A stretch of 64,000 nucleotides of DNA from Telluria beijingensis (GCF_030770395.1 NZ_CP132480.1:1599335-1663334); one strand, 5' to 3'; shown: positions 1 to 10,353, counted from the stretch's first letter. Translations and numbers: made by a program. Notes: generated by a model not told the origin, from the letters alone.

Positions 1-30
1 AAATCAATCAAGAATATCGAATCAATCAAT

Positions 31-59
31 TTCACAAACGATGAGCAGGTCGGTACACT
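31..59 (+). promoter_or_regulatory. Probable sigma70 promoter of ahpC
   Basis: TTCACA (31-36) and TACACT (54-59) are separated by 17 bp, about 40 bp before the ahpC start codon. The -35 box matches the consensus at 5 of 6 positions and the -10 at 4 of 6. The AT-rich stretch upstream repeats ATCAATCAA. An OxyR site would be expected from family knowledge, but I could not define one with confidence. Confidence 0.4.
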
Positions 60-99
60 GCTTGTCATACGCTTCATCAACCCCCAAACAGGAGATTAC

Positions 100-663
100 A
101 TGTCCCTCATCAACACCCAGATCAAGCCGTTCAAAGCAACCGCATACGCCAACGGCAAGTTCATCGACCTGACCGAAGAGAACTTCAAGGGCACCTGGTC
201 GGTGGTGATGTTCTACCCGGCCGACTTCACCTTCGTCTGCCCGACTGAACTGGAAGATCTGGCCGCATTCCAGCCGGAATTCGAAAAACTGGGCGTCAAT
301 GTCTACGGCGTGTCGACCGACAGCCACTTCGCCCACAAGGCATGGCACGACACCTCGGACGCGATCAAGAAAGTGAACTACCCGCTGATCGGCGACCCAA
401 CCGGCGTCCTGTCGCGCAACTTCGAAGTCATGATCGAAGAAGAAGGCATGGCACTGCGCGGTACCTTCGTGATCAATCCTGAAGGCCAGATCAAGATCAT
501 GGAAGTGCACGACAACGGCATCGGCCGCGATGCATCGGAACTGATGCGCAAAGTCAAGGCAGCCCAGTACGTTGCTTCGCACCCAGGCGAAGTCTGCCCA
601 GCCAAGTGGACCGAAGGCGCCGAAACCCTGACCCCGTCGCTGGACCTGGTCGGCAAGATCTAA
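100..663 (+). CDS. ahpC: Alkyl hydroperoxide reductase subunit C (2-Cys peroxiredoxin)
   Basis: This cytoplasmic typical 2-Cys peroxiredoxin reduces H2O2 and organic hydroperoxides and is recycled by AhpF. It has 187 aa, the usual AhpC length. The peroxidatic cysteine is C47 in DFTFVCPTE and the resolving cysteine is C166 in GEVCPAKW near the C-terminus. The start has a good ribosome site (CAGGAG, 5 nt before ATG). The gene is followed by an intrinsic terminator and then by ahpF, so ahpF expression may depend on read-through or its own promoter. Assignment is secure from sequence and neighbour. Confidence 0.97.
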   Translation: MSLINTQIKPFKATAYANGKFIDLTEENFKGTWSVVMFYPADFTFVCPTELEDLAAFQPEFEKLGVNVYGVSTDSHFAHKAWHDTSDAIKKVNYPLIGDPTGVLSRNFEVMIEEEGMALRGTFVINPEGQIKIMEVHDNGIGRDASELMRKVKAAQYVASHPGEVCPAKWTEGAETLTPSLDLVGKI

Positions 664-693
664 GCACTACGCAGTAGCTAAGTAGCACCCGAG

Positions 694-720
694 AACGGGC
701 CGCTGCGGCGGCCCGTTTTA
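694..720 (+). terminator. Intrinsic terminator after ahpC
   Basis: A perfect 10-bp stem, AACGGGCCGC (694-703) with GCGGCCCGTT (708-717), has a 4-nt loop and a short T tract. It would partly separate ahpC from ahpF, which would allow more AhpC than AhpF to be made. Confidence 0.7.
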
Positions 721-785
721 CGTCGGTCAGAAACGACCCCGGCCTGTATATAAGTCATTGTCATTAGAGTCAAAGGAAAAACATC

Positions 786-2354
786 ATGCTGGACGCAACC
801 CTCAAGAAACAGTTGCAAGCCTATCTGGAAAAAGTGGTGCAGCCGATCGAGCTGGTTGCAGCGCTGGATGATTCGCCGAAATCGCGCGAAATGGATGAGC
901 TGCTGAATGAGATCGCAGCCCTGTCCGACAAGATCACGGTTCGCCAGGAAGCCAACGAGCGCACCCCGTCGTTCGCCATCAACCGCGTCGGCACCGATAT
1001 CGGCGTGCGCTTCGCCGGCATCCCGCTGGGCCACGAATTCACCTCGCTGGTGCTGGCCCTGCTGCACGTCGGTGGCCACACCATCAAGCTGGAACAATCC
1101 GTCATCGACCAGATCGCAGCCCTGGACGGCGACTACGTCTTCGAGACCTACATCTCGCTGTCGTGCCATAACTGCCCTGAAGTAGTGCAGGCACTGAACA
1201 CGATGTCGGTCATCAACCCGCGCATCAAGGTCGTGACGATCGATGGCGGCGTCTTCAAGAAAGAAGTGGAAGACAAGCAGATCCTGGCCGTGCCGATGAT
1301 GTTCCTGAACGGCCAGCATTTCGGCCAGGGCCGTACCAACGTCGAGGAAATCCTGTCGAAGATCGACGTCAACGGCGGCGCCAGGAAAGCAGCCGAACTG
1401 AGCCAGAAAGACCCGTTCGACGTGCTGATCGTCGGCGGCGGCCCCGCCGGCGCGGCAGCCGCGATCTACGCGGCCCGCAAGGGTATCCGTACCGGCGTGC
1501 TGGCCGACCGCTTCGGCGGCCAGGTGCTCGATACGCTGGCAATCGAGAACTTCGTGTCACTCAAAGCGACCGATGGTCCGAAATTCGCCGTCGCCCTGGA
1601 AGAACACGTCAAGGAGTACGAGGTCGACATCATGAACACCCAGCGCGCCAACAAGCTGGTGGGCGGCAAGCTGATCGAGGTGCATACCGAGAGCGGCGCG
1701 GTGCTCAAGTCGAAATCGGTGATCGTCGCTACCGGCGCTCGCTGGCGCGAAATCAATGTGCCAGGCGAGAAAGAGTACAAGAACCATGGCGTGGCCTACT
1801 GCCCGCACTGCGACGGCCCGCTGTTCAAGGGCAAGCGCGTGTCGGTGATCGGCGGCGGCAACTCGGGCGTCGAAGCGGCGATCGACCTGGCGGGCATCGT
1901 CAAGGAAGTGACCCTGATCGAATTCGGCAATGAACTGCGCGCCGATGCGGTCTTGCAACGCAAGCTGTACTCGCTGCCGAACGTCAAGGTGATCAAGTCG
2001 GCCCAGACCACCGAGATCCACGGCGACGGCAAGATCGTCAACGGCCTGAGCTACAAGGACCGCAATAGCGGCGAACTGCATCGCCTGGACCTGGAAGGCG
2101 TGTTCGTGCAGATCGGCCTGGTGCCGAATGCCGAGTTCCTGAAGGGGTCGATCGAGCTGTCGGCGCATGGCGAAATCGAAGTCGATGCCCGCGGCCAGAC
2201 CTCGATGCCGGGCGTGTTCGCCGCCGGCGACGTCACCACGGTGCCGTTCAAGCAGATCGTGATCGCGGTGGGCGAGGGCGCCAAGGCATCGCTCGCGGCT
2301 TTCGATTACCTGATCCGCCAGCCGGTGGAAGAGGAAGAACAGAAAGCCGCTTGA
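786..2354 (+). CDS. ahpF: Alkyl hydroperoxide reductase subunit F
   Basis: This FAD- and NAD(P)H-dependent disulfide reductase regenerates AhpC. It has 522 aa, the normal AhpF length. The N-terminal half is the tandem thioredoxin-fold domain with redox pair C127/C130 in [10 protein letters not shown]. The FAD-binding motif [17 protein letters not shown] follows at about residue 217. The thioredoxin-reductase-like core carries C339/C342 in YCPHCDG, and [10 protein letters not shown] marks the pyridine nucleotide site. The start follows an AAAGGAAA ribosome site. It sits 122 bp after ahpC. All catalytic cysteines are present. Confidence 0.97.
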   Translation: MLDATLKKQLQAYLEKVVQPIELVAALDDSPKSREMDELLNEIAALSDKITVRQEANERTPSFAINRVGTDIGVRFAGIPLGHEFTSLVLALLHVGGHTIKLEQSVIDQIAALDGDYVFETYISLSCHNCPEVVQALNTMSVINPRIKVVTIDGGVFKKEVEDKQILAVPMMFLNGQHFGQGRTNVEEILSKIDVNGGARKAAELSQKDPFDVLIVGGGPAGAAAAIYAARKGIRTGVLADRFGGQVLDTLAIENFVSLKATDGPKFAVALEEHVKEYEVDIMNTQRANKLVGGKLIEVHTESGAVLKSKSVIVATGARWREINVPGEKEYKNHGVAYCPHCDGPLFKGKRVSVIGGGNSGVEAAIDLAGIVKEVTLIEFGNELRADAVLQRKLYSLPNVKVIKSAQTTEIHGDGKIVNGLSYKDRNSGELHRLDLEGVFVQIGLVPNAEFLKGSIELSAHGEIEVDARGQTSMPGVFAAGDVTTVPFKQIVIAVGEGAKASLAAFDYLIRQPVEEEEQKAA

Positions 2355-2360
2355 CGATCA

Positions 2361-2429
2361 TGGCGGGCCGAAAAAGCCCGCCAGATGAAAGGACAAACGC
2401 CGCTTCCCCGTGGGAGGTGGCGTTTTTTT
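2361..2429 (+). terminator. Tandem hairpins / terminator after ahpF
   Basis: The first hairpin pairs TGGCGGGC (2361-2368) with GCCCGCCA (2376-2383). The second pairs AAACGCC (2395-2401) with GGCGTTT (2419-2425) and is followed by a run of seven Ts, so the second is the classical intrinsic terminator. It lies between ahpF and a convergent minus-strand small gene. Confidence 0.75.
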
Positions 2430-2441
2430 ATGCGGTGAGGA

Positions 2442-2561
2442 TCAGTGGAACGAGAACAGCAGGGCTGACGACAATGCTCCAGACTCCAGCAAGAACCAGG
2501 TCGCAGCACTGGCAAGGGCCAGATGGATTGCGGTCCACGTCATTGGGTGGCGGCGCGACAT
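2442..2561 (-). CDS. Small single-span membrane peptide (39 aa), unknown function
   Basis: This short frame encodes 39 aa with a basic N-terminus (MSRRHPMTW), one hydrophobic helix covering roughly residues 9-30, and a short FSFH tail. The ATG is preceded by a consensus ribosome site, AGGAG with 7 nt spacing (2562-2573 on the minus strand). It lies convergent to ahpF behind the ahpF terminator and divergent from recQ. I do not recognise a family. The ribosome site and clean hydrophobic segment are the evidence that it is real; without homologues this remains a prediction. Confidence 0.5.
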   Translation of the reverse strand: MSRRHPMTWTAIHLALASAATWFLLESGALSSALLFSFH

Positions 2562-2681
2562 GATGATTCTCCTGAGATGAAAGCAAAGCTGTGATTGATG
2601 GTCACAATAGTAAATGTCTAGTGGGATACCTCGGCATCGGCTAATCTTCCGTCGCGTTGTAGGACTAAACCTTGTCGCAAA

Positions 2682-2705
2682 AATGTGTCGCACAATTGAC
2701 ACATT
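2682..2705. promoter_or_regulatory. Operator-like palindrome upstream of recQ
   Basis: A perfect inverted repeat, AATGTGTC (2682-2689) and GACACATT (2698-2705), flanks an 8-bp spacer. It lies in the 260-bp region between the small membrane gene (minus) and recQ (plus), about 116 bp before the recQ start. The 16-bp centre-to-centre arm spacing suits a homodimeric helix-turn-helix repressor. It does not match the LexA box found at 37357. The cognate regulator is not identifiable from this window. Confidence 0.45.
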
Positions 2706-2820
2706 CAGCATAGCACTCGCCCTATAACGTTGCGACCCCGCCAAAAGTTGACGTCCTACGCATGAAGTAGGTGGCGTCCTATGGCCGAGTTGTCGCCGTA
2801 CTAATAAAGTCGGGTTCATC

Positions 2821-4533
2821 ATGACCCGACACGACCCCACCCTCATGCACCGCGGCCTGCTCGCCGTGCGCCGCAATACCATCCGCCGCCTCCTGGACGC
2901 CGTGTTCGGCATCGCGCAGCTGCGCGAAGGCCAGCAGCACGTCATCGACAGCGTCCTCGACGGCAAGGACACCCTGGCCATCATGCCCACCGGCGGCGGC
3001 AAGTCGCTGTGCTACCAGATCCCGGCCAAGATGCTGGAGGGGATCACGATCGTCGTGTCCCCCCTCATTTCGCTGATGAAGGACCAGCTCGAGAAGCTCG
3101 AGGAGATCGGCATCCGCTCGGTCCAGGTCAACAGCAGCCTCTCTGCCGAAGAAGAACACGCGGCCATCGAGGCGATCGCCAGCGAATCGTGCGAGATCGT
3201 GTTCTGCACCCCGGAACGCCTGGTCTCGCCCGACTTCATCGCCGTGCTGCGCAAGGTCACGCTCGACATCGTCGTGATCGACGAGGCCCATTGCATCTCG
3301 CAGTGGGGCCACGATTTCCGCCCGGCCTATATCGGCCTGGCCGCCGCGATCGAGGCCATTGGCCGGCCGCCGGTGCTGGCCCTGACCGCTACCGCCACCG
3401 ACGAAGTCATCGCCGACATCGGCAAGCAGCTGGGCCGCAAGCTGAACGTAATCAATACCGGCATATACCGGCCCAACCTGCACTACCGCGTGCAGCAGGC
3501 GACCAGTCTCAAGGAAAAATACCGGCAGGCGCTCGCGCTGGTTCAGCAGACGGCCGGCGTCGGCATCGTCTATGCCGCCACGGTCAAGGTGGCCGAAGAG
3601 ATGCTGGCGGTGCTGGAAGAAGCCGGCGAATCGGTCACCCTCTACCACGGCAAGCTGCCGGCCGCCGAACGAAAACTGAACCAGGACCTGTTCATGGATG
3701 GCGCGCGGCGCGTGATGGTGGCGACCAATGCCTTTGGCATGGGCATCGACAAGCGCGATACCCGCTTCGTGATCCACCTGCAGATCCCGGCCAACCTCGA
3801 ATCGTATTACCAGGAATCGGGCCGCGCCGGCCGCGATGGCCTGGATGCCGAATGCACGCTGCTGTTCCTGCAGGACGACAAGCGCATCCAGCAGTTCTTC
3901 CTGGTGAAACACTATCCCGACGCGCAAGAACTACAGCTGGTGCACGAGACCGTGCGCACGCTGCACGAGGACGGCCCCGTCACCGGCCGCCGCATCGAGG
4001 AAGCGCTGGAAGACGTCGCGCATGCCAATATCAAGGTCTGCCTCAAGCTGCTCAAGGATGCGAAGCTGGTGCGCCAGAACCGCAAGCTTGAATACCTGCC
4101 CAGCGCCGCCGAGCCGCGGCCCGGCGTGTATGCGCGCCTGGCCCAGGTGTATGTGCAGAAGCAGGAGCGCGACAAGGAAGCGCTGGACCAGATGGTCAGC
4201 TACGCGGTCAGCGGCTTTTGCCGCTGGAAGCTGCTGCTCGATTATTTCGGCGACCAGGCGCCGGGCTTCGAGCAGTGCTGCAAGTGCGACAACTGCCTGA
4301 ACCCGCCGACCCTGAGCCTGGGCGAAGACATCGCCATCCGCGACGACGAGTTCGACCGCGAGCCGGCCGTGGAAACCATCAAGCCCAGGTTCGAGGTCGG
4401 CGCGCATGCCAAATCGTCGAAGTATGGCAAAGGCGTGGTGAAGGCGGTCGCCGGCGAGCAGGTGACGGTCGAGTTCCCGGACGGGGAGAGCCGCAACTTC
4501 ATGGCCGACTTCCTCAAGCCGGTGAAGGCCTGA
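2821..4533 (+). CDS. recQ: RecQ-family ATP-dependent DNA helicase with C-terminal SH3-like tail
   Basis: A 570-aa 3'-5' SF2 helicase. Walker A is MPTGGGKS (residues 55-62), the DEAH box is at 154-157 with the RecQ aromatic-rich loop (CISQWGHDFRPAY), and motif VI is ESGRAGRDG. The zinc-binding region (CRWK...CCKCDNC) and winged-helix region follow. No HRDC domain is visible. Instead the last ~55 residues (FEVGAHAKSSKYGKGVV...) resemble the small Tudor/SH3-like tail seen at the C-termini of UvrD/PcrA-type helicases. Only 9 bp separate it from the ligase-associated exonuclease gene, so it is probably the first gene of that repair operon. The start is uncertain: no good ribosome site is seen at 2821 or at the in-frame ATG at 2845. 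Confidence 0.88.
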   Translation: MTRHDPTLMHRGLLAVRRNTIRRLLDAVFGIAQLREGQQHVIDSVLDGKDTLAIMPTGGGKSLCYQIPAKMLEGITIVVSPLISLMKDQLEKLEEIGIRSVQVNSSLSAEEEHAAIEAIASESCEIVFCTPERLVSPDFIAVLRKVTLDIVVIDEAHCISQWGHDFRPAYIGLAAAIEAIGRPPVLALTATATDEVIADIGKQLGRKLNVINTGIYRPNLHYRVQQATSLKEKYRQALALVQQTAGVGIVYAATVKVAEEMLAVLEEAGESVTLYHGKLPAAERKLNQDLFMDGARRVMVATNAFGMGIDKRDTRFVIHLQIPANLESYYQESGRAGRDGLDAECTLLFLQDDKRIQQFFLVKHYPDAQELQLVHETVRTLHEDGPVTGRRIEEALEDVAHANIKVCLKLLKDAKLVRQNRKLEYLPSAAEPRPGVYARLAQVYVQKQERDKEALDQMVSYAVSGFCRWKLLLDYFGDQAPGFEQCCKCDNCLNPPTLSLGEDIAIRDDEFDREPAVETIKPRFEVGAHAKSSKYGKGVVKAVAGEQVTVEFPDGESRNFMADFLKPVKA

Positions 4534-4542
4534 GGAGCGCCG

Positions 4543-5580
4543 ATGGGAGACATGGTCGTCGTGCGCAAGGAGGGCCTGTACTGCGTCCCCGGCGATTTCT
4601 ACATCGACCCGTGGCGGCCGGTGGCGCGCGCCGTCATCACCCATGCCCACGGCGACCACGCGCGCGTCGGCCACGGCCACTACCTGGCGGCGGCGCCCGG
4701 CATCGGCGTATTGAAGTCGCGCCTGGGCGATATCTCGGTCGACGCCCTCGACTATGGCGAACGGATCACCCACAACGGCGTGACCATCTCGCTGCACCCG
4801 GCTGGCCACGTGCTGGGCTCGAGCCAGGTGCGCATGGAATGCGGGGGCGAGGTGTGGGTCGCCTCGGGCGACTACAAGGTCGAACCCGATAAAACCTGTG
4901 CGCCGTTCGAGCCGGTGCGCTGCGATACCTTCATCACCGAATCGACCTTCGGCCTGCCGATCTACCGCTGGCAGCCGGAGGCGCAGCTGATGGAAGAGAT
5001 CAACGCCTGGTGGCGCAAGAATGCCGACGAAGGCCGCTGCAGCGTGGTATTCGCCTATTCCTTCGGCAAGGCGCAGCGCATCCTGGCCGGGCTCGATCCG
5101 TCGATCGGGCCCATCGTCTGCCACGGCTCGGTCGAGCCGCTGAACCGGGCCTATCGCGCGGAAGGCGTCGACATTCCGCCGACGGTGCTGGTGACCGAGA
5201 TCGAAAAGGCCGCCCTGCGCCGCGCGCTGGTGGTGGCGCCGCCGTCCGCCAGCGGCTCGCCATGGATGAAGCGCTTCGGCGACTACAGCGACTCCTTCGC
5301 CAGCGGCTGGATGCTGCTGCGCGGTGCGCGCCGTAGGCGCGGCGTCGACCGCGGCTTCGTGCTGTCCGACCACGCCGATTGGCCCGGTCTGATGAGCGCC
5401 ATCAAGGCGACCGAGGCCGAGCGGGTGATCGTCACCCACGGTTCGATTCCGATCCTGGTGCGCTGGCTGTGCCAGAACGGGCTGGATGCGTCGGGCTTCG
5501 AGACCGAGTATGGCGACGAGGAAGAGGGCGGCGAGGTGACAGCACCTGCGCCGCCGGCAGCGGGAGAGGCCAATGCGTGA
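4543..5580 (+). CDS. Ligase-associated DNA exonuclease (metallo-beta-lactamase/beta-CASP fold)
   Basis: A 345-aa predicted DNA end-processing exonuclease of the bacterial Exo/Lhr/Lig/MPE repair cluster. The metal-binding motif is THAHGDHARVGHG near residue 27. It is followed by HPAGHVLGSS, ASGDYK and ESTFG, the beta-CASP region, and LSDHADW, which supplies the late histidine/aspartate. These motifs match SNM1/CPSF-type nucleases. The ATG follows a GGAG ribosome site, and the gene overlaps the ligase gene by 8 bp, implying translational coupling. Confidence 0.9.
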   Translation: MGDMVVVRKEGLYCVPGDFYIDPWRPVARAVITHAHGDHARVGHGHYLAAAPGIGVLKSRLGDISVDALDYGERITHNGVTISLHPAGHVLGSSQVRMECGGEVWVASGDYKVEPDKTCAPFEPVRCDTFITESTFGLPIYRWQPEAQLMEEINAWWRKNADEGRCSVVFAYSFGKAQRILAGLDPSIGPIVCHGSVEPLNRAYRAEGVDIPPTVLVTEIEKAALRRALVVAPPSASGSPWMKRFGDYSDSFASGWMLLRGARRRRGVDRGFVLSDHADWPGLMSAIKATEAERVIVTHGSIPILVRWLCQNGLDASGFETEYGDEEEGGEVTAPAPPAAGEANA

Positions 5581-7207
5581 ATTCGCCCGGCTCTACGCCG
5601 ACCTCGACGAAACGACGTCGACCACCCGCAAGCTCGACGCGCTGCAATCCTACTTCGCCAACGCGGCGCCGGAAAACGCCGCCTGGGCCGTCTACTTCCT
5701 GGCCGGCGGCAAGCCGCGCCAGGCGGTGCCGACCAAATTGCTGCGCCAGTTCGCCATCGAATACGCAGGCCTCGACGAATGGCTGTTCGACGAGTCCTAC
5801 CACGCGGTGGGCGACTTCGCCGAGACCATTGCCCACATCCTGCCGCCGCCCACCGAGCGTTCGGACGTCGGCCTGGCAGTGTGGATGGAAGAGCGGGTCG
5901 GCCCCTTGCGCGGCGCCGATCCGGGCCGCATCCGCGAAGCCCTGTTCAGTTACTGGAACGAACTCGATTGGCGCGAACGCTTCCTGCTGGTGAAACTGAT
6001 CGGCGGGGGTTTTCGGGTCGGCGTCTCGAAGCTCCTGGTAACGCGCGCGCTGGCAGCCATTGCCGCGGTCGACAGCAAGCTGATTGCCCAGCGCCTGATG
6101 GGCTGGACCGATGGCCGCGTGAAGCCGACCGCCAGCGGTTTCCTGCAGCTGATCGCCGAGCAGTCGATTGAAGAACACAAGCTGCGCGGCGGCCAACCGT
6201 ATCCCTTCTTCCTGTCCCATCAGCTCAATGGCGATCCGGCGACCCTGGGCGAACTCGATGACTGGCTGGTCGAATGGAAGTACGACGGCATCCGCGCGCA
6301 ACTGGTGCGGCGCGATGGCCAGAATTTCCTGTGGTCGCGCGGCGAAGACCTGATCACCGAGCGCTTTCCCGAACTCGCAGCGGCGCGCCTGCCGGACGGG
6401 ATGGTGCTTGACGGCGAAGTGCTGATCTGGCAGCCGGAGTGCGCGATGCCGTCGCCGTTCGCCGACCTGCAAAAACGCATCGGCCGCAAGACCCTGTCAA
6501 GCAAGCTGCTGGCCGAGTTGCCGGCAGTGCTGTGTTGCTACGACCTGCTGGAGCTCGATGGCGTCGACCTGCGCGGCCTGCCGCAGCACGAGCGGCGCGT
6601 GCTGCTCGAACGCGAAGTCGCCGCGCTCGACCAGCCGCAGCTGCGCCTGTCGCCGCTGGTGGAAGCCGACAGCTGGGAACAACTGGCTGAACTGCGCGCC
6701 GGTTCGCGCGCGCGCAGCGTCGAGGGCATGATGCTGAAAAGCCGCACCGCGCATTACGGCGTCGGCCGCACCAAGGACGTCGGCACCTGGTGGAAGTGGA
6801 AGGTCGATCCCTACGCCATCGACGCCGTGCTGCTGTATGCCCAGCCGGGCAGCGGACGGCGCGCCTCGCTCTACACCGACTACACCTTCGCCGTCTGGGA
6901 TGGCGAAGGCGCCGAGCGCAAGCTGGTGCCGTTCGCGAAAGCGTATTCGGGCCTGACCGACGCCGAGATCGCCCAGGTCGACAACGCGATCCGGCGCACG
7001 ACCATCGAGAAATTCGGGCCAGTGCGTTCCGTAAAACCGACCATGGTGTTCGAGATCGGCTTCGAGGGCATCGCACTGTCGCCGCGCCACAAGGCGGGGA
7101 TCGCGGTGCGCTTCCCGCGCATCCTGCGCCGGCGGATGGATAAACCGGTGGAAGAAGCCGATACGCTCGATGCGCTCAAGGGCTTGCTGGAGGCGGCCAC
7201 CGCATGA
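5573..7207 (+). CDS. ATP-dependent DNA ligase of the Lhr/Exo/PdeM repair cluster
   Basis: A 544-aa ATP-dependent ligase. The adenylated lysine is K236 in EWKYDGIRA. The N-terminal ~200 residues form the helical DNA-binding domain, and the C-terminal OB domain contains the motif V-like WWKWKVDPY and late [17 protein letters not shown]. In annotation pipelines this family is called the cisplatin damage response ligase. It is distinct from the NAD-dependent replicative LigA, and there are no polymerase or Ku genes next to it, so it is not a LigD end-joining system. It overlaps its neighbours by 8 and 4 bp. Confidence 0.92.
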   Translation: MREFARLYADLDETTSTTRKLDALQSYFANAAPENAAWAVYFLAGGKPRQAVPTKLLRQFAIEYAGLDEWLFDESYHAVGDFAETIAHILPPPTERSDVGLAVWMEERVGPLRGADPGRIREALFSYWNELDWRERFLLVKLIGGGFRVGVSKLLVTRALAAIAAVDSKLIAQRLMGWTDGRVKPTASGFLQLIAEQSIEEHKLRGGQPYPFFLSHQLNGDPATLGELDDWLVEWKYDGIRAQLVRRDGQNFLWSRGEDLITERFPELAAARLPDGMVLDGEVLIWQPECAMPSPFADLQKRIGRKTLSSKLLAELPAVLCCYDLLELDGVDLRGLPQHERRVLLEREVAALDQPQLRLSPLVEADSWEQLAELRAGSRARSVEGMMLKSRTAHYGVGRTKDVGTWWKWKVDPYAIDAVLLYAQPGSGRRASLYTDYTFAVWDGEGAERKLVPFAKAYSGLTDAEIAQVDNAIRRTTIEKFGPVRSVKPTMVFEIGFEGIALSPRHKAGIAVRFPRILRRRMDKPVEEADTLDALKGLLEAATA

Positions 7208-9663
7208 GTCGCAATGAGGTAACCCAACGCCTGAGCGAGTGGTATGCCGCGCGCGGCTGGACCGCGTTCCCATTCCAGCGCGCCGTATGGAAGGCCGCGC
7301 TCAAGGGCGAATCGGGCCTGCTGCACGCCAATACCGGCGCTGGCAAGACCTTCGCCGTCTGGTTCGCCGCCCTGCAGCGCGCGGGGCTCGACGGGGGCCG
7401 CGCCAAGGCCGGCCTGCGCGTGCTGTGGATCACCCCGATGCGCGCGCTGGCGGCAGACACCCAGCGCGCGCTGGAAGATTCGGCGGCCGAGCTGTTGCCC
7501 GAATGGCGCATCGGCGCCCGCACCGGCGACACCAAGCCGGCCGAGCGCGCGCGCCAGACGCGCAGCATGCCGGCCACGCTGGTGACGACGCCCGAGAGCC
7601 TGACGCTCATGATCAGCAATGCGGCCGCGCTCGAACAGTTCCGCCACCTCGATATGGTCATCGTCGACGAGTGGCATGAACTGATGGGCAGCAAGCGCGG
7701 CGTGCAGGTGCAGCTGGCCCTGGCCCGGCTGCGGCGCTGGCGTCCCGGGCTACTGGTGTGGGGCGTCTCGGCCACGATGGGCAACCTCGACCTGGCGCGC
7801 CAGGTATTACTGGGTAATGACGATGGCGTGCTGGTCGAGGGCGATACGCGGAAAAAAATCGTCGTCGATAGCCTGATCCCCGAGAACGTCTCGCGCTTTC
7901 CCTGGGGTGGCCACCTGGGCCTGCAAATGCTGCAACCGGTGATCAGGGAGATCGAGGGCCACGAGGCGACGCTGGTGTTCACCAATACCCGCTCGCAGTC
8001 CGAGATCTGGTACCAGAATATCCTGGAGGCGCGGCCCGACTGGGCCGGCGTGATCGCGCTGCACCACGGCTCGCTCGACCGCGAGGTGCGCGAGTGGGTC
8101 GAGCTGGGCCTCAAGAACGGCATATTGAAAGCGGTGATCTGCACCGCCAGCCTCGATCTCGGCGTCGACTTCTTGCCGGTCGAGCGCGTGCTGCAGATCG
8201 GCAGCGCCAAGGGCGTGGCGCGCCTGCTGCAGCGCGCCGGCCGCAGCGGCCATGCGCCGGGCCGCGTCTCGCGCGTGACCCTGGTGCCGACCAACAGCCT
8301 CGAACTGCTGGAAGCGGCCGGCGCCAAAAAGGCGGTGGCGGCGCGCCGCATCGAAGGCCGCTATGTGCCCAACAAACCGTTCGACGTGCTGGTCCAGCAC
8401 CTGGTGACGGTGGCGCTGGGCGGGGGCTTCCGTTCCGAAGAACTCTACGAAGAAGTGCGCCAGGCCTGGTCCTATCGCCACCTGACGCAGGAAGAATGGC
8501 AGTGGGCGCTCGACTTCGTGGCGCGCGGCGGCCAGAGCCTGACCGTGTATCCCGAATACCGGCGCGTGCTGCCCGACGACGAGGGCGTGTACCGCGTCCC
8601 CGACAGCGCCATCGGCCGCCGGCACCGGATGGGCATCGGCACCATCATGTCGGACGCCACGATCCAGGTGAAGTTCATGACTGGCGGCAGGATCGGCAGC
8701 GTCGAGGAATCCTTCATCTCGCGCCTGAAGCCCGGCGACCGCTTCCTGTTCGGCGGGCGCATCCTGGAATTCGTGCGGGTGCACGAGCTGACGGCGTTCG
8801 TGAAGCGCGCGACCGGCACGCGCGGCGCGATCGCGCGCTGGCAGGGCGCCAAGATGCCGATGTCGAACGAGCTGGCGCACGCCGCGCTCGAAGAATTGCG
8901 CCTGGCCGACCAGGGCGTGTTCGACGGTCCCGAGATGCGCGCCATCGAGCCGCTGATCGCCGTCCAGCAGCGCTGGTCGGCGCTGCCCACGAGCGAAGTG
9001 CTGGTGCTCGAATCGATGAAGAGCCGCGAGGGCTACCACCTGTTCGTGTATCCGTTTGCGGGGCGCTCGGTACATATGGGCCTGGCGTCCCTGATCGCCT
9101 TTCGGGTCGGCCGCGCGCAGCCGATCACGTTCTCGATCGCCATCAACGACTATGGCTTCGAGCTGATGGCGCCCGAACCGGTCGACTGGGCCGCCATGTT
9201 CGCCGCCCCGACCGGCGCCGGCGTCGCGCTGTTCGATACCGGGCGGCTGCTGGAAGACGTGATCGACAGCCTGAACGCGACCCAGTTGTCGCAGCAGCGC
9301 TTTCGCGAAGTGGCGCGCATCGCCGGCCTGGTGTTCTCGGGCTATCCGGGCCAGCCGAAGTCGAACCGCCAGCTGCAGGCCTCGTCGTCGCTGTTCTTCG
9401 AGGTGTTCCGCAAGCACGATGCCGGCAACCTGCTCTTGAGCCAGGCCGAGCGCGAAGTGATGGAGCAGGAGCTCGAACTGACGCGCCTGCGCGACACCCT
9501 GGCCGAATTGCATGCGCGGCGCATCGCCTATTGCGAGGTGAAGCGTGCAACCCCGTTCGGCTTTGCCCTGATGGTCGAGCGCTTCCGAGAGAAAGTCAGC
9601 ACCGAAAAGCTCAATGACCGCGTGGCGCGCATGCTGCGCGAGCTGGAAAAGGCGGCGGCATGA
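7204..9663 (+). CDS. lhr: Lhr-like (Lhr-Core) DEXH-box DNA helicase, ligase-associated
   Basis: An 819-aa SF2 helicase corresponding to the Lhr core. Walker A is [11 protein letters not shown] near residue 43, motif II is DEWHEL, motif III is VSATMGN and motif VI is [12 protein letters not shown]. The winged-helix and Lhr C-terminal domain follow. It lacks the long C-terminal extension of E. coli Lhr, as expected for the short form studied in Pseudomonas and mycobacteria. A 4-bp ATGA overlap with the ligase gene and with pdeM indicates tight co-translation. Confidence 0.93.
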   Translation: MSRNEVTQRLSEWYAARGWTAFPFQRAVWKAALKGESGLLHANTGAGKTFAVWFAALQRAGLDGGRAKAGLRVLWITPMRALAADTQRALEDSAAELLPEWRIGARTGDTKPAERARQTRSMPATLVTTPESLTLMISNAAALEQFRHLDMVIVDEWHELMGSKRGVQVQLALARLRRWRPGLLVWGVSATMGNLDLARQVLLGNDDGVLVEGDTRKKIVVDSLIPENVSRFPWGGHLGLQMLQPVIREIEGHEATLVFTNTRSQSEIWYQNILEARPDWAGVIALHHGSLDREVREWVELGLKNGILKAVICTASLDLGVDFLPVERVLQIGSAKGVARLLQRAGRSGHAPGRVSRVTLVPTNSLELLEAAGAKKAVAARRIEGRYVPNKPFDVLVQHLVTVALGGGFRSEELYEEVRQAWSYRHLTQEEWQWALDFVARGGQSLTVYPEYRRVLPDDEGVYRVPDSAIGRRHRMGIGTIMSDATIQVKFMTGGRIGSVEESFISRLKPGDRFLFGGRILEFVRVHELTAFVKRATGTRGAIARWQGAKMPMSNELAHAALEELRLADQGVFDGPEMRAIEPLIAVQQRWSALPTSEVLVLESMKSREGYHLFVYPFAGRSVHMGLASLIAFRVGRAQPITFSIAINDYGFELMAPEPVDWAAMFAAPTGAGVALFDTGRLLEDVIDSLNATQLSQQRFREVARIAGLVFSGYPGQPKSNRQLQASSSLFFEVFRKHDAGNLLLSQAEREVMEQELELTRLRDTLAELHARRIAYCEVKRATPFGFALMVERFREKVSTEKLNDRVARMLRELEKAAA

Positions 9664-10310
9664 GCGGGCAGACAGTGCAGGTGGCCGGCGAATCGCTCCT
9701 GCTGCTGCCGGAGAAGGCGATATACTGGCCGCGCGAACGGATGCTGATCGTCGCCGACATCCATTTCGGTAAGGCGGCCGCCTTTCGCGCGCTCGGGGTG
9801 CCGGTGCCGCGCGGCACGACGTCGGAAAACCTGGCCGGGCTCGATGCCCTGGTGGCGACCCACGGGGCGCGCCAGGTCGTGTTCCTGGGAGACTTTTTGC
9901 ATGCGCGCGCCGCGCACGCCAGCTCGACCCAGCTGGCGATGCTGGCCTGGCGCCAGCGTCATCCCGGACTAGCCTTGATGCTGGTGCGCGGCAACCATGA
10001 CCTGCACGCCGGCGACCCGGCGGCGGCGCTGGGGATCGCGCTGGTGGACGAGCCGCATGCGATCGGGCCATTTGCCTTCTGCCACCATCCCGGCGTCGAT
10101 GCGCCCGGCTATGGCCTGGCCGGCCACGTCCACCCGGTCTATGTGCTGGCTACCCGCTTCGATGCGCTGCGCCTGCCGTGCTTCGTGGTCGGTTCGCAAG
10201 GCTTGATCCTGCCGTCTTTCGGATCATTTACCGGCGGCCATGCCGTCAAGCCGGGGCCGGGCGACCATATCTATGTCACCTCGGGCGACGCCGTCCACGC
10301 CGTGTGCTGA
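9660..10310 (+). CDS. pdeM: Ligase-associated endonuclease PdeM (metallophosphoesterase)
   Basis: A 216-aa manganese-type phosphoesterase of the MPE/PdeM family; family members cut single-stranded DNA. All metal-ligand motifs are visible: VADIHFGKA (DxH), FLGDFLHA (GD), VRGNHDLH (GNHD), CHHP and AGHVHPVY (GHxH). It is the last gene of the operon, overlapping the helicase gene by 4 bp. With the preceding genes it makes the complete exonuclease-ligase-helicase-endonuclease set. Confidence 0.92.
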   Translation: MSGQTVQVAGESLLLLPEKAIYWPRERMLIVADIHFGKAAAFRALGVPVPRGTTSENLAGLDALVATHGARQVVFLGDFLHARAAHASSTQLAMLAWRQRHPGLALMLVRGNHDLHAGDPAAALGIALVDEPHAIGPFAFCHHPGVDAPGYGLAGHVHPVYVLATRFDALRLPCFVVGSQGLILPSFGSFTGGHAVKPGPGDHIYVTSGDAVHAVC

Positions 10311-10316
10311 GGGCTA

Positions 10317-10353
10317 TCGGTTCGCAAGCGTACCGACCCGGTTTTTTCACCGG
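10317..10353 (+). terminator. Probable terminator of the repair operon
   Basis: TCGGT (10317-10321) pairs with ACCGA (10332-10336) around a partly paired CGC/GCG interior. A T6 run follows, inside a second possible hairpin (CCGGT/ACCGG, 10338-10353). It lies just after pdeM. Confidence 0.45.

Noticed and set aside
2700..2820. LexA box controlling recQ and the repair cluster
   Set aside because: No CTGT-N8-ACAG motif occurs in the leader; the palindrome present has different arms.
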